A stretch of DNA of 64,000 bases from Treponema sp. (GCA_016290995.1 JAEEVR010000005.1:1-64000); one strand, 5' to 3'. Positions 9,771-18,760 are shown, numbered from the stretch's first letter. Notes: a model not told the origin generated them from the letters alone. Made by a program: numbers and translations.

Positions 9771-9962
9771 ATGGCGACATCTAGTTTGTATAAAGACTTT
9801 GTTATTACGACTCGCGAAGAAGCCAAAGGCTTTGTTGATATGCTTGATTCTTTTGATGTAAATGCCGTCAAAGAAAATAAAAATCTTGCCTCCTTTTATG
9901 AGCCTTCAACTGAACAAATGAAATTGCTCATAAAGGATTGGCGCAAAAAAAAGAATGCCTAG
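9771..9962 (+). CDS. small protein, candidate antitoxin of GNAT pair
   Basis: 63 aa, start fixed by AAAGGAGGT six bases upstream. The sequence begins MATSSLYKDFVI and is acidic in the middle with a Lys-rich tail (LIKDWRKKKNA). I do not recognise a ribbon-helix-helix or other DNA-binding fold with certainty. The gene overlaps the downstream GNAT gene by 8 bp, has its own promoter, and is visibly more AT-rich than flanking genes. Those traits, and the small-gene-then-GNAT order, match known GNAT toxin-antitoxin modules, but the assignment is inference. Confidence 0.6.
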   Translation: MATSSLYKDFVITTREEAKGFVDMLDSFDVNAVKENKNLASFYEPSTEQMKLLIKDWRKKKNA

Positions 9963-10536
9963 TTTCCAATGCATTGTTTGCCGTCTTGACATGCTGCTAA
10001 GCGATGTTGACGGCGACAAGATTTTTTCAGCTATAACAAATTCTTTTTCTTCAAAAAACGCTGACGTCGAGCATTTTTTAAAAAATAGTGCGATTCAATC
10101 AATGAGGCTTCATCAGTCTTCTACATATCTTGTAATGTCAAAGGATTTTGACCTTCTTGGATATTTTACGCTTGCTTTAAAAGTCGTCCGAATAGACAAA
10201 AGCCTTTTGAGCAATAAAGAAACTGTAAAATTACAACGTTTTTCTTTGCCAGATGCTAACAATAATAGTTTTATTATGCCTGCAATTCTTATCGCTCAGG
10301 TTAGCAAGAATTTTAGAAAAAAAACTCTTTCGATAAAAGGTTGCCAACTTATGGATATCGTTTTGAGCTATGTGCGTTCCATTCAAAGTCAAGTAGGCGG
10401 CCTAATTACTTTTCTTGAGTGTGAACCAGTAAAAAAACTTGTTGAATTCTACAAGTCACAAGGTTTTAGGTTTTTAAGTGAAAAAACAATTTCAAAAACA
10501 GACAAAGAGCTTTTGCAGATGTACCGTTTGATTTGA
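9955..10536 (+). CDS. GNAT-family acetyltransferase, toxin-like
   Basis: 193 aa. The layout resembles GNAT proteins of toxin modules: an N-terminal half with a strand followed by FDLLGYFTLALKVV, a central strand/loop, and a C-terminal region GLITFLECEPVKKLVEFYKSQGFRFL that matches the last GNAT motif (aromatic 'FY-x-x-x-GF'). Such toxins acetylate aminoacyl-tRNA in characterised cases; the substrate here is unknown. It overlaps the small upstream gene, is AT-rich relative to neighbours, and sits immediately beside a tRNA gene with tRNA debris, consistent with horizontal arrival. Confidence 0.65.
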   Translation: MPSFQCIVCRLDMLLSDVDGDKIFSAITNSFSSKNADVEHFLKNSAIQSMRLHQSSTYLVMSKDFDLLGYFTLALKVVRIDKSLLSNKETVKLQRFSLPDANNNSFIMPAILIAQVSKNFRKKTLSIKGCQLMDIVLSYVRSIQSQVGGLITFLECEPVKKLVEFYKSQGFRFLSEKTISKTDKELLQMYRLI

Positions 10537-10554
10537 TTTTTTTTCCGAGTGCGC

Positions 10555-10583
10555 TTGAATTTATTTGTTTTTTTTGCTATTAT
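10555..10583 (+). promoter_or_regulatory. tRNA-Thr promoter
   Basis: TTGAAT (10555-10560), 17 nt spacer, TATTAT (10578-10583), ending nine bases before the mature 5' end of the tRNA, so the primary transcript needs little or no 5' trimming. Confidence 0.7.
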
Positions 10584-10592
10584 AAAATCCTT

Positions 10593-10665
10593 GCCAACTT
10601 AGCTCACCTGGTAGAGCAGCGCACTCGTAACGCGCAGGTATTCGGTTCAAGTCCGGAAGTTGGCT
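10593..10665 (+). tRNA. tRNA-Thr (anticodon CGT)
   Basis: A 73-nt cloverleaf folds by eye: acceptor GCCAACT/AGTTGGC, D-arm GCTC/GAGC, anticodon stem GCGCA/CGCGC with loop CTCGTAA (anticodon CGT at 10626-10628), variable AGGTA, T-arm TTCGG/CCGGA with loop TTCAAGT. The discriminator is U and CCA is not encoded. One oddity is an A-C mismatch at the pair closing the anticodon loop (31-39). A 23-bp copy of its 3' end lies at 10832-10854. Confidence 0.93.
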
Positions 10666-10673
10666 TTTTTTTT

Positions 10674-10702
10674 ACGCTTCTCTTGAGGGGAAGCGTTTTT
10701 TT
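10674..10702 (+). terminator. intrinsic terminator after tRNA-Thr
   Basis: Stem ACGCTTCTC / GGGAAGCGT (two G-T wobble possibilities), five-base loop, followed by seven T residues, starting nine bases after the tRNA. Confidence 0.85.
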
Positions 10703-10717
10703 ATACGCAAGCGTTTT

Positions 10718-10785
10718 GGTTCGTGGGACTTGAACCGAGCCGCTCGATTAATCTCGCGGCGCGCCGTTCTATCGATGAGGCTAAA
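10718..10785 (-). pseudogene. degenerate tRNA-like remnant
   Basis: On the minus strand GGTTCAAGTCCC (10736-10725) is a canonical T-arm core, preceded by an imperfect anticodon-arm-like inverted repeat around ATTAAT, and by TTAGCCTCATCGATAG, which closely resembles a D-arm. The T-stem has mismatches and no 5' acceptor strand matches the 3' end, so it cannot make a normal tRNA. Identity is uncertain; Asn-like is possible. Confidence 0.45.
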
Positions 10786-10810
10786 ACGGCGGTCGCGCCG
10801 CCGTTTTTTT
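10783..10810. terminator. strong intrinsic terminator
   Basis: Perfect 10-bp stem AAAACGGCGG / CCGCCGTTTT with loop TCGCG and a T run to 10810. The A run on the left could let it act in both directions. It lies in tRNA-derived debris with no adjacent gene of its own. Confidence 0.8.
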
Positions 10811-10831
10811 ACGCCTCTTCGATTTTTGGCG

Positions 10832-10854
10832 GGTTCAAGTCCGGAAGTTGGCTT
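10832..10854 (+). repeat. 23-bp duplicate of the tRNA-Thr 3' end (att-like or duplication scar)
   Basis: The sequence starting GGTTCAAGTCCGG and ending GTTGGCTT is identical to 10644-10666 of tRNA-Thr and lies in direct orientation 188 bp downstream. Duplicated tRNA 3' ends are typical att sites of tRNA-targeting integrases, or leftovers of tandem tRNA deletion. No integrase gene is present between the copies. Confidence 0.8.
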
Positions 10855-10860
10855 AAATTT

Positions 10861-10893
10861 ACGCCTAACCATAGCGGTTGGGCGTTTTTTTTT
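10861..10893 (+). terminator. intrinsic terminator upstream of grpE
   Basis: Stem ACGCCTAACC / GGTTGGGCGT with loop ATAGC, then eight T residues. It directly follows the tRNA 3'-end duplicate, as if a tRNA-plus-terminator unit had been duplicated and its 5' part lost. Confidence 0.85.
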
Positions 10894-10913
10894 CATTTTT
10901 TTTCCATAAAAAC

Positions 10914-10950
10914 TTGACGATTTCCTCCTTTTTTTATTATCTTTATAAGT
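10914..10950 (+). promoter_or_regulatory. grpE operon promoter, probably giving a leaderless message
   Basis: TTGACG (10914-10919) is followed by TATTAT (15 nt spacing, 10935-10940) or TATCTT (18 nt, 10938-10943). Either -10 would start transcription within about 0-4 nt of the grpE ATG at 10951. No Shine-Dalgarno and no CIRCE element (TTAGCACTC inverted repeat) is present. Confidence 0.55.
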
Positions 10951-11589
10951 ATGGAAGAAAAGGAAGAAGAAAAAGAGCGCCAAGAAACTCAAGAAAGCGC
11001 TTCTGACAGCAACGAAACGCAACAAAACGCAGAAAACGCAAGCGTGGAGGTGGATTCCGCTCAAGAAAGCGATTCCGTTCAGCCTGAGGGAGACGCTCCC
11101 GCCCAAGAGGAAAAAGAGCAGACCCCCGAAGAGAAAATCGCGGCCCTAGAAAAAGAAAACGCCGAACTCAAGGACCAGCTTTTGCGCCGCGCGGCCGACT
11201 TTGACAACTACCGCAAGCGCACCATAAAGGAAAAGCAAGACGCCTACGACTACGCCAACACGGCGCTTTTGCAGGACTTGCTGGACAGCCTTGACAACCT
11301 TGACCGAACGGTTGAGGCCGCCGAAAAGGCCAACGACGCAAAGTCGATCGCCGACGGAGTAAAAATCATCAGCTCTTCGTTGATCGCGATGCTTGAGTCC
11401 AAGTACAACTTGACCGCCTTTGGCCAAGCGGGCGAGGACTTTAACCCCGACATGCACGAGGCTATCGGAAGCGTTCAAGACGAGGTTGAAAAGCCGGTCT
11501 TGAAGGAAGTTTACCTTAAGGGATACAAGCTTAAGGACAGGGTCATCCGTAACGCAAAGGTTATGGTGACCATGCCAAAAGATAAGTAA
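10951..11589 (+). CDS. grpE: GrpE, nucleotide exchange factor for DnaK
   Basis: 212 aa. The N-terminal ~65 residues are a highly acidic Glu/Gln/Ser-rich disordered arm. A long coiled coil follows (EEKIAALEKENAELKDQLLRR), then the family core DFDNYRKRT and the C-terminal beta-wing (EAIGSVQDEVEKP ... GYKLKDRVIRNAKVMV). It is a homodimeric cytosolic cochaperone that releases ADP from DnaK. The ATG has no Shine-Dalgarno and lies just downstream of the promoter -10, so translation is probably leaderless. It is the first gene of grpE-dnaK-dnaJ; no hrcA is attached. Confidence 0.95.
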   Translation: MEEKEEEKERQETQESASDSNETQQNAENASVEVDSAQESDSVQPEGDAPAQEEKEQTPEEKIAALEKENAELKDQLLRRAADFDNYRKRTIKEKQDAYDYANTALLQDLLDSLDNLDRTVEAAEKANDAKSIADGVKIISSSLIAMLESKYNLTAFGQAGEDFNPDMHEAIGSVQDEVEKPVLKEVYLKGYKLKDRVIRNAKVMVTMPKDK

Positions 11590-11613
11590 TATATAGAAGA
11601 ATAGGAGATAATT

Positions 11614-13581
11614 ATGGGAAAGATTATTGGAATTGACTTGGGAACGACAAACTCTTGCGTAGCCGTAATGGAAAACGGCGAGCCGGTTGTAATCCAGAAC
11701 GCCGAGGGCGGACGCACGACTCCGTCAATCGTAGGCTTCACAGCCCAGGGCGACCGCATTGTCGGAGCGCCGGCCAAGAACCAGATGGTTACCAACCCTA
11801 AAAACACTGTTTACTCAATCAAGCGCTTGATCGGCCACCGCTACAGCGAATTGACAGGCGAGGCCGCAAAGCTTCCTTACACAATCATCGACAACGGAGC
11901 GGACTGCCGCGTCGAAGTTACCGACAACGGCGCTCAAAAGCAGTTCAGCCCCCAGGAAATCTCGGCCTTTATCTTGCAGAAAATGAAGAAGACCGCCGAG
12001 GACTACCTTGGAAGCGAAGTAACCGAAGCTGTTATCACGGTTCCGGCCTACTTTAACGACAGCCAGCGCCAGGCCACAAAGGACGCCGGTAAAATCGCCG
12101 GCCTTGACGTAAAGCGCATCATCAACGAGCCTACGGCCGCCGCGCTTGCCTTTGGCTTTAACAAGGACCAGAACAAGGAAAAGACAATCGCCGTTTACGA
12201 CTTGGGCGGCGGCACTTTCGATATTTCAATTTTGGAATTGGCCGACGGCGTCTTTGAAGTAAAGTCAACCAACGGAAACACACACCTCGGCGGCGACGAC
12301 TGGGACCGCCGAATTATGGACTGGCTCGTCGACGAGTTCAAGAAAGACACAGGCATCGACCTTTCAAAAGACCCGATGGCCTTGCAGCGCCTTCGCGAAG
12401 CCGCCGAAAACGCCAAGATCCAGCTTTCGGCCCAGACATCAACAGCCATCAACCTTCCGTTCATCACAGCCGACGCGACAGGCCCCAAGCACTTGCAAAA
12501 GAACCTTACTCGCGCCCAGTTTGAGCAGATGACAGAAGACTTGTTCGAGGCCACAAAAGAGCCCTGCCGCAAGGCTTTGGCCGACGCCGGCATCACGGCC
12601 GACAAAATCGACGAAGTCCTTTTGGTGGGCGGTTCAAGCCGCATGCCCAAGGTTCAGGACGTAGTGAAAGAGCTTTTTGGAAAAGAGGGAAGCCGTTCCG
12701 TCAACCCCGACGAAGCGGTTGCCATCGGAGCGGCTGTCCAGGGCGGCGTTTTGCAGGGCGACGTAAAGGACGTCGTTTTGCTTGACGTTACTCCGCTTTC
12801 TTTGGGAATCGAAACTATGGGCGGCGTAATGACAAAGCTCATCAACCGCAACACGACTATTCCTACAAAAAAGAGCCAGGTATTCTCCACCGCCGCCGAC
12901 GGCCAGACTGCCGTTACAATCCACGTATTGCAGGGCGAGCGCGAGATGGCCGACCAGAACCGCACTTTGGGCAACTTTAACCTTGACGGAATTCCCGCCG
13001 CTCCACGCGGTGTTCCGCAGATCGAAGTCACCTTTGACATCGACGCAAACGGCATCGTAAACGTAAGCGCCAAAGACTTGGGAACAGGAAAGGACCAGCA
13101 CATCACGATCACTTCTTCCAGCGGCTTGAGCGAAGAAGAAATCAACAAGATGGTAAAGGACGCCGAAGCCAACGCCGCCAGCGACAAGGCCAAGCGCGAA
13201 AGCGTTGACGCCAAGAACGAAGCCGACAGCTTGGTTTACCAGACAGAAAAGTCACTCAAGGAATTGGGCGACAAGATCAACGGAGCCGAAAAGCAAAAGG
13301 TTGAGGACGCCGTGGCCGAACTTAAGAAGGCCTTGGAGTCTGACAACACCGCCGACATCAAGGCCAAGACAGAGGCCTTAAAGCAGGCTTCTTACAAGAT
13401 CGCCGAGGAATTGTACAAGCAGCAGCAGGCTGCGGGCGGAGCGGCAGGAGCCGGAGCCGGCCCCAATCCTGGAGCGGGAGCTGGAGCCAACGCCGGAGCG
13501 GGCGCCTCAAACGGCGGCTCGTCAGGCTTTGACAAGGGCAGCGCCGAAGACGTGAACTACGAAGTTCACGACGACAAATAA
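11614..13581 (+). CDS. dnaK: DnaK (Hsp70) chaperone
   Basis: 655 aa, full length. The ATPase domain starts with the signature [16 protein letters not shown], and further Hsp70 signatures are intact ([29 protein letters not shown]). The substrate-binding domain spans about 390-500 with the interdomain linker [10 protein letters not shown]. The C-terminal lid ends in a Gly/Ala/Pro-rich tail (about 610-640) before a short acidic end. It binds unfolded proteins in an ATP cycle driven by DnaJ and GrpE. AGGAG precedes the ATG. Codon use is strongly biased to C-ending codons, as expected for high expression. Confidence 0.98.
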   Translation: MGKIIGIDLGTTNSCVAVMENGEPVVIQNAEGGRTTPSIVGFTAQGDRIVGAPAKNQMVTNPKNTVYSIKRLIGHRYSELTGEAAKLPYTIIDNGADCRVEVTDNGAQKQFSPQEISAFILQKMKKTAEDYLGSEVTEAVITVPAYFNDSQRQATKDAGKIAGLDVKRIINEPTAAALAFGFNKDQNKEKTIAVYDLGGGTFDISILELADGVFEVKSTNGNTHLGGDDWDRRIMDWLVDEFKKDTGIDLSKDPMALQRLREAAENAKIQLSAQTSTAINLPFITADATGPKHLQKNLTRAQFEQMTEDLFEATKEPCRKALADAGITADKIDEVLLVGGSSRMPKVQDVVKELFGKEGSRSVNPDEAVAIGAAVQGGVLQGDVKDVVLLDVTPLSLGIETMGGVMTKLINRNTTIPTKKSQVFSTAADGQTAVTIHVLQGEREMADQNRTLGNFNLDGIPAAPRGVPQIEVTFDIDANGIVNVSAKDLGTGKDQHITITSSSGLSEEEINKMVKDAEANAASDKAKRESVDAKNEADSLVYQTEKSLKELGDKINGAEKQKVEDAVAELKKALESDNTADIKAKTEALKQASYKIAEELYKQQQAAGGAAGAGAGPNPGAGAGANAGAGASNGGSSGFDKGSAEDVNYEVHDDK

Positions 13582-13602
13582 TAAATCAACACGAGCGAAA
13601 AA

Positions 13603-14748
13603 ATGGCTTCAAAACGCGATTATTACGAAGTATTGGGTGTAGAAAAGAGCGCCTCTATTGACGAAATCAAAAGGGCTTACCGCAAGCTGGCCGTAAAGTA
13701 CCATCCTGACCGAAACCCCGGCAACAAAGAGGCCGAGGAAAAGTTCAAGGAGGCTACGGAAGCCTACGAAGTTCTTTCCGACGACAAAAAGCGTCCGATC
13801 TACGACCAATACGGCTTTGCCGGCCTTGACGGAATGGGCGCCGGCGGAGGAGCGCAATACTCGCACGCCTTCCACGACTTTTCCGACTTGTTCGGCGGAA
13901 TGGGAGGCGGCTTTGGAGACATATTCGACAATATTTTTGGCGGCGGATTCGGCGGAGGCTTTGGAGGCGGCCGCGGCCGTCAGTCCGACAACGACGGCGC
14001 CAGCCTTCGCTACGATTTGGAAATCACCTTTAAGGAGGCGGTTTTTGGCGTAAAGAAGGACTTGCGCTTTGCCCACAACGCCGCCTGCAAGGCTTGCAAT
14101 GGAACTGGCGCCGAAGCCGGCACCGGCAAAAAGACTTGTCCCGCATGCAACGGCATGGGGCAAATCAGGCGTTCCAGCGGCTTTTTCGCAGTTTCGCAAA
14201 CTTGCCCCCAGTGCCACGGCACAGGCCAAATAATAGAACATCCTTGCAAAGCCTGTCGCGGAACCGGCTACGAAAAAGAAAACAAGGTCGTTTCGTTTAC
14301 GATTCCGGCCGGAATTGAGGACGGAAAGCGCATCGTAATCCCCAAGCAGGGAGACGCGGGCCGCGACGGCGGACAGCCAGGCGATTTGGTCGTCGTTGTC
14401 CACGTTCAAAACGACGCTTGCTACGAACGCAGCGGAAGCGACTTGTATTGCGCGATTCCAATCTCCATGACCCAAGCGGCCCTTGGAGCCACAGTCACAA
14501 TCACCGCCCTTGACGGCCGCAAAATCGACATACCGATTCCCGCAGGCTGCCAAAACGGAAAGCTTTTGCGCATAAGGGGGGAGGGCATCGCTTCCGCTTC
14601 CCGAAAAGGCGACTTGTACATAAAGATTATGGTTCAAATCCCCGCAAAGCTAAATTCCAAGCAAAAACAGCTTTTGGAAGCCTTTGCCGAGGCCGAAGGG
14701 GCCTCAAAAGAGCCGTCTTTGCTCAGATTGTCCGAGCTTAGCCGCTAG
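13603..14748 (+). CDS. dnaJ: DnaJ (Hsp40) cochaperone
   Basis: 381 aa type I DnaJ. The J domain carries HPD at 34-36, followed by a Gly/Phe-rich linker (about 75-125). Four CxxCxGxG zinc repeats follow ([32 protein letters not shown]), then the C-terminal substrate-binding domains. It stimulates DnaK ATPase and delivers clients. It lies 21 nt after dnaK with only a weak ribosome binding site, so coupled expression from the grpE promoter is likely. The C-terminus is complete. Confidence 0.97.
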   Translation: MASKRDYYEVLGVEKSASIDEIKRAYRKLAVKYHPDRNPGNKEAEEKFKEATEAYEVLSDDKKRPIYDQYGFAGLDGMGAGGGAQYSHAFHDFSDLFGGMGGGFGDIFDNIFGGGFGGGFGGGRGRQSDNDGASLRYDLEITFKEAVFGVKKDLRFAHNAACKACNGTGAEAGTGKKTCPACNGMGQIRRSSGFFAVSQTCPQCHGTGQIIEHPCKACRGTGYEKENKVVSFTIPAGIEDGKRIVIPKQGDAGRDGGQPGDLVVVVHVQNDACYERSGSDLYCAIPISMTQAALGATVTITALDGRKIDIPIPAGCQNGKLLRIRGEGIASASRKGDLYIKIMVQIPAKLNSKQKQLLEAFAEAEGASKEPSLLRLSELSR

Positions 14749-14809
14749 GGCGCGGCCGGGCAGTCCAAAAAATTAGCGCGTTTTTTCCCCTTTTTTGCCG
14801 ATAATGTGT

Positions 14810-14815
14810 TATAAT
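14810..14815 (+). promoter_or_regulatory. -10 box of the PP2C/STAS operon
   Basis: A consensus TATAAT ends 27 bases before the phosphatase ATG. The -35 region is not recognisable. AGGGGA before ATG (14842) supplies the ribosome binding site, so this operon has a normal leader of about 20 nt. Confidence 0.55.
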
Positions 14816-14841
14816 AGTCTGAATTCTTTTCAGGGGATTTT

Positions 14842-16236
14842 ATGCTCAAAACAAAAAAACGATATGTCTTTATAATCTCAAACATTCTTGCGGTTGCGCT
14901 TTTTATGATTGTTTCGCGCTTTATTCTTCCTCCGATTACAGACGGAATCGAGCGCGCCTACTTTATAGTTTTGGAATTTGTTTTGCTATTGTTCAGCCTA
15001 ACGATTTTGTCCGTGGCCGCCATTTCGGTCAACAAAAAGCTGGAACGGGACGTCTTGCTAAAAAGCGAAACAAGGTTCATGCAGCAGTTCATCGACGCGC
15101 TGCGCTTTTGTTACTCCCTTGACGACTTTTACGAAATCGTAAAGACCATTTTGGAGCGAAAGGCCGACTGTTCGGTTTTGTACATAGACTCCGAAAAAGA
15201 CTACGTTCTTTACTCTTCAACAGACTTGCTTACAAGCGACAAAAAGACCGTAACCACGCTCAACCAAAACTTTCCGGCATCTTGGCAGGACGGCTACCAC
15301 TTTATCGGAGACAAGCTGGGCGTAGTTTCTTCATACCGAACGGCGCGAGGCTTTTTCCTTTGCGCCAACAAGCACCACTTCTTTATTTTCTGCCGCTACA
15401 CCCGTCTCTTTGACACAGGCATCTACAAAGAGCTCTTTGACGAATTTGTCCGCTTTAGAAAAAGAGCCGAGACAATCGCCAACCTTTCTGAAATCGCCTC
15501 GCTTTCAAAGGACTGGGAACAGTTGGCCGAAACGCAAAAGCTTTTCTTGCCGCAGCAATTGCCCGAGCCGCACCGCTTGCGTTTGGCCGCTTACTTCCGC
15601 CCGCTTGTAAACGTTTCGGGCGACTACTACACGGCGCTTCCGATCGACAAGCACAAGACTCTTTTGATGCTTGGCGACGTTTCGGGAAAAGGCTTGCCGG
15701 CCGCCCTTATCATGGGCTTGGTAATGAACACTGTAAAGATTATGGAAAACAAGGAAGACTTGGTTTCCATCGTATACGCGATTGACAAAGCGATTAAGAG
15801 CATGAAATTGCAGGACAAGTACACCGTTCTCTTTATCAGCGTAGTTGACACGCAAAAAATGACGATCCGCTATGTCAACGCTTCTATGTCCGATCCCTTG
15901 ATCATCACAAGGGCGCCGGACGGCTACACGATCAAGCCGCTTAGCTCAAACTGCGGCGTTGTCGGCATCATAGACTTGGACAACGTTCACATGGACGAGC
16001 AGCGTCTTTTCCGCGACGACTTGATTTTGTTCGCTTCGGACGGCGTTTCGGAAGTAATGAACGAAGAGGGCGTCGAGTTGGGCGACACTGAATTGTACAA
16101 GCAGACAATTACAAAGAGCGCCGCCAAGCAGCCGCAGGAATTTGTTGACGACGTAGTCAAGTTGATCTTTGACTACAAGGGCGAAAACAAGTTGCACGAC
16201 GACATTACAATGATGGTTACAAAGGTGGTAGGCTGA
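14842..16236 (+). CDS. membrane-anchored SpoIIE/RsbU-type PP2C serine phosphatase
   Basis: 464 aa. Two N-terminal membrane helices (about 8-30 and 42-66) are followed by a GAF-like sensory region (about 75-220) and a SpoIIE phosphatase domain (about 235-464). All metal-binding acids are in place: Asp261 in SGDYYT, Asp279 in GDVSGKG, Asp400 in ASDGVSE, Asp453/454 in HDDITMM. Such enzymes dephosphorylate STAS-domain anti-anti-sigma factors in partner-switching pathways. The STAS protein encoded two genes downstream is the obvious substrate. It overlaps the next gene by 1 bp. Confidence 0.9.
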   Translation: MLKTKKRYVFIISNILAVALFMIVSRFILPPITDGIERAYFIVLEFVLLLFSLTILSVAAISVNKKLERDVLLKSETRFMQQFIDALRFCYSLDDFYEIVKTILERKADCSVLYIDSEKDYVLYSSTDLLTSDKKTVTTLNQNFPASWQDGYHFIGDKLGVVSSYRTARGFFLCANKHHFFIFCRYTRLFDTGIYKELFDEFVRFRKRAETIANLSEIASLSKDWEQLAETQKLFLPQQLPEPHRLRLAAYFRPLVNVSGDYYTALPIDKHKTLLMLGDVSGKGLPAALIMGLVMNTVKIMENKEDLVSIVYAIDKAIKSMKLQDKYTVLFISVVDTQKMTIRYVNASMSDPLIITRAPDGYTIKPLSSNCGVVGIIDLDNVHMDEQRLFRDDLILFASDGVSEVMNEEGVELGDTELYKQTITKSAAKQPQEFVDDVVKLIFDYKGENKLHDDITMMVTKVVG

Positions 16237-18425
16237 TGATTTACATAATTCTAAATATTGGAATAGCCGCGTATTTGGCGTGGGCTTCGTTCAACGTAAA
16301 CACAAAGAACATGAGGAACGAAAACTCCCTCATCAACATTGTGTTGCTTTCGGCCTTTACCGCTGTTTTGATGGTCGTTTCGTTGATCATGATTATGTGG
16401 GGCCCGGAACGCTTTACGGTTTTCTTGGAACACACGATGCTGTTCTTGATAGGCCTCATCTACATCATAATAGCCTTTTACTTTTTGGGGACCGCGATCA
16501 AGCGCAATAAGTTTATCTCGTTCTTGGAAGTTTTCTTCATTCTTGCGGCGCTTTATGTTTCTTCTTCAAAGATTGACATTGCCGACTACACCCGCTTTGA
16601 GTTTGGATCCGAGCTTTTGTTCAAGGGCGATGTGGCCAAGTTCTTTCCGATAACTTGGGTTCACGCGTACTTTGGAACTTTTGTATTTTTCTTGCCTGGA
16701 ATGAGCGCCTTGATAGTTCTTCTTAGCGCCGAAAACGCCAATTCTAGGCAGGCCTTCCAGCGAGCGGTGCTGTTTTTTGCGGCGCTTGTGTTCGCTTGGA
16801 TCTCAAGCTTTGCTTTGGTTCTTACAGCCGAAATGCTTCCGATGATGATCACGCTTTACACTGGCGTCCTTGCGATTTTCGTAACTTTCTTGACCCGCAT
16901 CTCTGTCCAGGACAAAATTTACGACACGCTTACGCTGTTTTCGGGGCTTTTGGTCAACATCATCAAGTACGCGGTTCCGGCCTTTGTCGGCGCCTTGTTC
17001 TTTGTTGGCTTGCGTCCGATTTACGCGACCAACAAGGGCTTGTACACAACGGTGGTCTTCTTGATTTCCTCCGCCGCGGTTTTTGCAAGCCGCCTTTTTG
17101 CCGCCGCCGTTTCCAAACTTTCGACATTCCGCTCGTCAAACTACGGAGCGGCTTTTGAGGCTGACCTTGCCGCCATCAACTACAACGACGAAACCGGCGA
17201 CATTTGCAAAAAGCTTTTTGAGATTTTCCAAAACCGCGTCAACGTAGGCGACATGAAGGTTTTGATCGCTGGCGGCAACAACGAGTTGAACACCGTTTTT
17301 GCCAGCAAGGGAACAAAGCCAACCCTTAGCAGTCTTGATCCCGGCTTGGAGGCGATCCGCCAGCAGGACATCAACATCTTTATGAAAAACCAGGCCGAAG
17401 GAATCTTTGCCCTTGAGCAAAAACAGGCTGAAATCAACGCTTTCTTTAAGGCGGTCGGAGCGGAAGTTTTGATCATCCTTAACGAAGGCCGCCACTTGGT
17501 TGGCGTAATCGCGCTTGGCGAAAAGCGCGGCGGAGCCAGCTACGACGAATACGACAAGCAAATATTCGACAAACTTTACTCTTACTTCTTCGTATTCGGC
17601 TATTACATGTCAAACATCGCCAACGCTTCGGTCGTCGGAACGGTAAACCGCGAAATCCGCATGTCGGCGCAGATCATCACTTCGATCCAGGAAAACATGG
17701 ATCCCGTAGAGAATCCAAAAATGGACGTAGGCTACTTGATGGTTCCCGCCCACAACATCGGCGGCGAATTTGTAGACCTTATCCGCCTTAACGAAAAACG
17801 CCACATTTTTGTCACCGGCTCTCTTAGCGGAAAAGGCATCTCGGCCTCAATGAGCATGGTAATCTTAAAGTCGATCATCCGCACTTACCTTAACACGACG
17901 CACGACTTTAAAAAGCTTGTTTCAAAGGTCAACCAATTTATCCGCTTTAGCTTGCCAAAGGGAACGTTCTTTGCCGGCATTTTCTGCTTGATAGACTTTG
18001 AGACCGACACCTTGTATTACATCAACTGCGGAATTCCGACAATGCTTTTGTACACCCGCGCTTACAACAACGTAATCGAAATCCAGGGCAACGGCTACGT
18101 TCTTGGCTTTGTAAAGGACATCACTCCGCTCTTAAAAGTAAAGCAAATCAAGATGAACGCCGGAGACGTAATCGCGATCAGCACAGCCGGCCTTATCAAC
18201 AGCCACTCGCTGCGCGGCGAACAGTACGGAAAAGACCGAATCAAAAAGTCAATGACCGACAACTATATGTACAGCGGAATGCGCATGTGCTCGTTCTTGT
18301 TTGACGACCTTAAGCGCTTTATGGCCAAAGAGCTTGACGACGACATCACCGTAATGATGATCCGTTACTTGGACAAAGACAGCCAGACCGTAAGCGACGA
18401 CGAAGAAGACGTCAAGGAGGCATAA
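16236..18425 (+). CDS. polytopic sensor with degenerate SpoIIE phosphatase domain
   Basis: 729 aa. About nine hydrophobic helices occupy residues 1-300, followed by a GAF-like region (about 310-460) and a SpoIIE-fold domain (about 490-720). The fold motifs are recognisable but most metal ligands are gone: GGEF in place of SGDYY (Glu511), GSLSGKG in place of GDVSGKG (Ser529), TAGLINS in place of SDGVSE (Ala651). Only the terminal DDDI cluster (701-703) remains. It is therefore probably a pseudophosphatase, a sensor or allosteric partner of the intact enzyme encoded immediately upstream. Loss of activity is inferred from the residues. Confidence 0.85.
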   Translation: MIYIILNIGIAAYLAWASFNVNTKNMRNENSLINIVLLSAFTAVLMVVSLIMIMWGPERFTVFLEHTMLFLIGLIYIIIAFYFLGTAIKRNKFISFLEVFFILAALYVSSSKIDIADYTRFEFGSELLFKGDVAKFFPITWVHAYFGTFVFFLPGMSALIVLLSAENANSRQAFQRAVLFFAALVFAWISSFALVLTAEMLPMMITLYTGVLAIFVTFLTRISVQDKIYDTLTLFSGLLVNIIKYAVPAFVGALFFVGLRPIYATNKGLYTTVVFLISSAAVFASRLFAAAVSKLSTFRSSNYGAAFEADLAAINYNDETGDICKKLFEIFQNRVNVGDMKVLIAGGNNELNTVFASKGTKPTLSSLDPGLEAIRQQDINIFMKNQAEGIFALEQKQAEINAFFKAVGAEVLIILNEGRHLVGVIALGEKRGGASYDEYDKQIFDKLYSYFFVFGYYMSNIANASVVGTVNREIRMSAQIITSIQENMDPVENPKMDVGYLMVPAHNIGGEFVDLIRLNEKRHIFVTGSLSGKGISASMSMVILKSIIRTYLNTTHDFKKLVSKVNQFIRFSLPKGTFFAGIFCLIDFETDTLYYINCGIPTMLLYTRAYNNVIEIQGNGYVLGFVKDITPLLKVKQIKMNAGDVIAISTAGLINSHSLRGEQYGKDRIKKSMTDNYMYSGMRMCSFLFDDLKRFMAKELDDDITVMMIRYLDKDSQTVSDDEEDVKEA

Positions 18426-18428
18426 CAG

Positions 18429-18755
18429 ATGGAAGCGTTGACAATTACAGAAAAAAAAGGCGCCAACTACATTCTTCTTGAATTGAACGGAGCCATTAAC
18501 TCATACACTTTGACTGAATTTCAAAACCGCGTGTACACGACGATTCAAGAGACAAATTTGGTTCTTGACTTGTCCAACGTTTTTGAAATCGATTCAACCG
18601 GAATGGGCGTTTTGTTCGCGGCCTTTAACGACGGCCGCGAAGTTGGAAAGCGCCTTTACCTTATGAACATGTCGCCTCAGGCGCAAAAAACTGTAAGCGA
18701 CACGGGCTTTTTGGACGCCTTTAACGTCATCAGCTCGGTCACCGAGGTAGAGTGA
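18429..18755 (+). CDS. STAS-domain anti-sigma factor antagonist
   Basis: 108 aa, a single SpoIIAA/RsbV-like STAS domain. The regulatory phosphorylation motif EIDSTGMG places the phospho-acceptor at Ser56. It starts 3 nt after the preceding gene with AAGGAGG, so all three genes are one operon. When dephosphorylated such proteins sequester an anti-sigma kinase. Neither the kinase nor a sigma factor is encoded nearby, so its partner must lie elsewhere or the target is not a sigma factor. Confidence 0.92.
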   Translation: MEALTITEKKGANYILLELNGAINSYTLTEFQNRVYTTIQETNLVLDLSNVFEIDSTGMGVLFAAFNDGREVGKRLYLMNMSPQAQKTVSDTGFLDAFNVISSVTEVE

Positions 18756-18760
18756 GTCGC

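Noticed and set aside
10880..10951. CIRCE/HrcA operator before grpE-dnaK-dnaJ
   Set aside because: No TTAGCACTC inverted repeat is present; heat-shock control must be by another route.
13609..14637. 342-codon open frame on the minus strand
   Set aside because: Shadow of dnaJ, whose J domain and zinc repeats are unambiguous.
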